Origin: Caldifarciminota bacterium
Lineage (GTDB): Bacteria; WOR-3; Hydrothermia; WGAB01
Reading direction: 5' to 3'
Assembly (NCBI GenBank): GCA_015489295.1
Contig: WGAB01000294.1
Coordinates: forward strand, 1-41,186
DNA: 41,186 bases
The translations under genes and the position numbers were made by a program. The notes beneath the pieces are model-generated. The model saw nothing but the letters and a program-made list of their open reading frames with translations. It had not been told where the DNA came from and did no database searches. Of the stretch, positions 40,287 through 41,186 are shown piece by piece (the first letter of the stretch is position 1; each line of letters begins with the position of its first letter).

Positions 40287-41186
40287 TCAGGCCTGGGCCA
40301 GGAGGGGGTACCGGCGTTCGCGATGTTCCAGGGCCGCCTTGAGGAACCCCACGAACAGGGGATGGGGGTCCAGGGGCCGCGATTTGAACTCGGGATGGTA
40401 CTGAACCGCCACAAAGAAGGGGTGGTCGGGCAGTTCAATGGCCTCCACCAGGCCGCCCTGGACGCTTTCGGCTGCCACCTTAAGGCCGGCCTGTTCCAGC
40501 ACGCCGCGCACCTCGGGGTTGAACTCGTAGCGGTGCCGATGCCGTTCCACGATGCGATCGGCTCCGTACAGGCGGTGGAGCCGGGTACCAGGGAACACGC
40601 GGGCCTCGTAACTGCCCAGGCGCAGGGTGCCCCCGATCTGGCGGACGCCCCGCTGTTCGGGCAGCAGCACGATCACGGGATGCGGCGTTTGGGGATCGAA
40701 CTCGGTGGAATGGGCGTCGGCCCAGCCCACCACATGGCGGGCGAACTCGATCACAGCCACCTGCATCCCCAGGCAGAGGCCCAGGTAGGGCAGGCCGTGT
40801 TCCCGGGCGTACCGGGCCACCTGGATCATGCCTTCCACCCCGCGTTTGCCGAAGCCGCCGGGCACCAGCACGGCGTCCACGTCCCGCAGATAGGGCTCTG
40901 CGCCCTCGCGTTCCACCCGCTGGGTGTCCACCCGCCGCAGGTGTACCCGGAGCCGGAGCTGGGCGGCGGCGTGGGTCAGGGCCTCGTACACGCTCTTGTA
41001 GGTGTCCTTCATGTGTACGTACTTTCCGGCCAGGGCCACCGTCACCTCGTGGCGGGGGTGCTTGATGCGTTTCACCAGGTCGGTCCAGTCGGCCAGGTCG
41101 GGTTCGCCGGGCAGGTGCCAGAGGTCGGCGATGGCCTGGTCCACGCCCTGCTTGTGCAGCACCAGGGGCACCTCGTAGATGGTGCC
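40287..41186 (-). CDS. pyrG: CTP synthase, 5' end outside window
   Basis: The last ~299 residues are visible, open to the window edge. The end of the synthetase domain (GTIYEVPLVLHKQGVDQAI, VTVALAGKYVHMKDTYKSVYEAL) is followed by the class I glutamine amidotransferase domain: DAVLVPGGFGKRGVEGMI, the nucleophile Cys in YLGLCLGMQVAVIEFAR, GTLRLGSYEARV, and the His/Glu pair in FVAVQYHPEFKSRPLDPHP. The enzyme makes CTP from UTP, ATP and glutamine. It lies 50 bases upstream of the TPR gene and is probably the first visible gene of the envelope operon. Confidence 0.97.
   Translation of the reverse strand, partial: GTIYEVPLVLHKQGVDQAIADLWHLPGEPDLADWTDLVKRIKHPRHEVTVALAGKYVHMKDTYKSVYEALTHAAAQLRLRVHLRRVDTQRVEREGAEPYLRDVDAVLVPGGFGKRGVEGMIQVARYAREHGLPYLGLCLGMQVAVIEFARHVVGWADAHSTEFDPQTPHPVIVLLPEQRGVRQIGGTLRLGSYEARVFPGTRLHRLYGADRIVERHRHRYEFNPEVRGVLEQAGLKVAAESVQGGLVEAIELPDHPFFVAVQYHPEFKSRPLDPHPLFVGFLKAALEHRERRYPLLAQA

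Overview
The window is a GC-rich, very densely packed chromosomal segment of a diderm (Gram-negative type) bacterium. The support for this is an ADP-heptose:LPS heptosyltransferase-type gene, apolipoprotein N-acyltransferase (Lnt), an ExbB-ExbD-TonB set, a likely outer-membrane barrel protein, and a MurE with the DNPR motif typical of meso-diaminopimelate ligases. I cannot place it in a named phylum. The FlgD-like C-terminal domain on a very large secreted protein, the DUF3467 protein and the gene order suggest a lineage outside the well-studied Proteobacteria and Firmicutes. No mobile elements, rRNA or tRNA genes, or CRISPR arrays were seen. No gene-free stretch exceeds 300 bases; the longest gap is about 260 bases, upstream of mraZ.

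Layout: (1) Positions 1-13009, minus strand, read from ndk leftward: ndk, an orphan membrane-anchored substrate-binding-like protein, lnt, a 1102-residue secreted OB-fold/FlgD protein, dnaB, then yebC-ruvC-ruvA (with its own promoter), an AI-2E/PerM family membrane protein (own promoter), DUF3467, a secreted transglutaminase-like protein and the 5' part of a heptosyltransferase. (2) Positions 13137-15695, plus strand: rbfA-truB-ribF, a translation/RNA-maturation operon, then a 95-residue unknown protein behind a near-consensus promoter in the place where many bacteria carry rpsO. (3) Positions 15836-34110, minus strand: a complete dcw (division and cell wall) cluster in the order mraZ-rsmH-ftsL-ftsI-murE-murF-mraY-murD-ftsW-murG-murC-murB-ftsA-ftsZ, followed closely by a PLP-dependent fold-type II enzyme and an 8-oxoguanine/guanine-deaminase-type amidohydrolase. 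ftsQ and ddl are absent from the cluster. (4) Positions 34369-41186, minus strand: pyrG (3' part), then a tightly overlapped envelope set: TPR protein, barrel-like protein, ExbB, ExbD, TonB.

Most adjacent genes overlap by 4 bases (ATGA or GTGA), so translational coupling is probably widespread. The dcw cluster is probably autoregulated by MraZ: two GTGGCAAA repeats spaced 10 bases apart lie just after a TTGACA promoter, and the second repeat contains the likely GTG start codon of mraZ. A second, almost identical repeat pair lies about 240 bases away beyond the end of tonB.

Items most worth a second look: the TPR/barrel/ExbBD-TonB operon; RsmH with a STAS-like N-terminal extension; the duplicated MraZ boxes; the nested rsmH-ftsL-ftsI overlaps; the FtsZ tail without a recognisable canonical C-terminal peptide; the strongly expressed 95-residue unknown protein; and the multi-OB-fold secreted protein encoded between lnt and dnaB.
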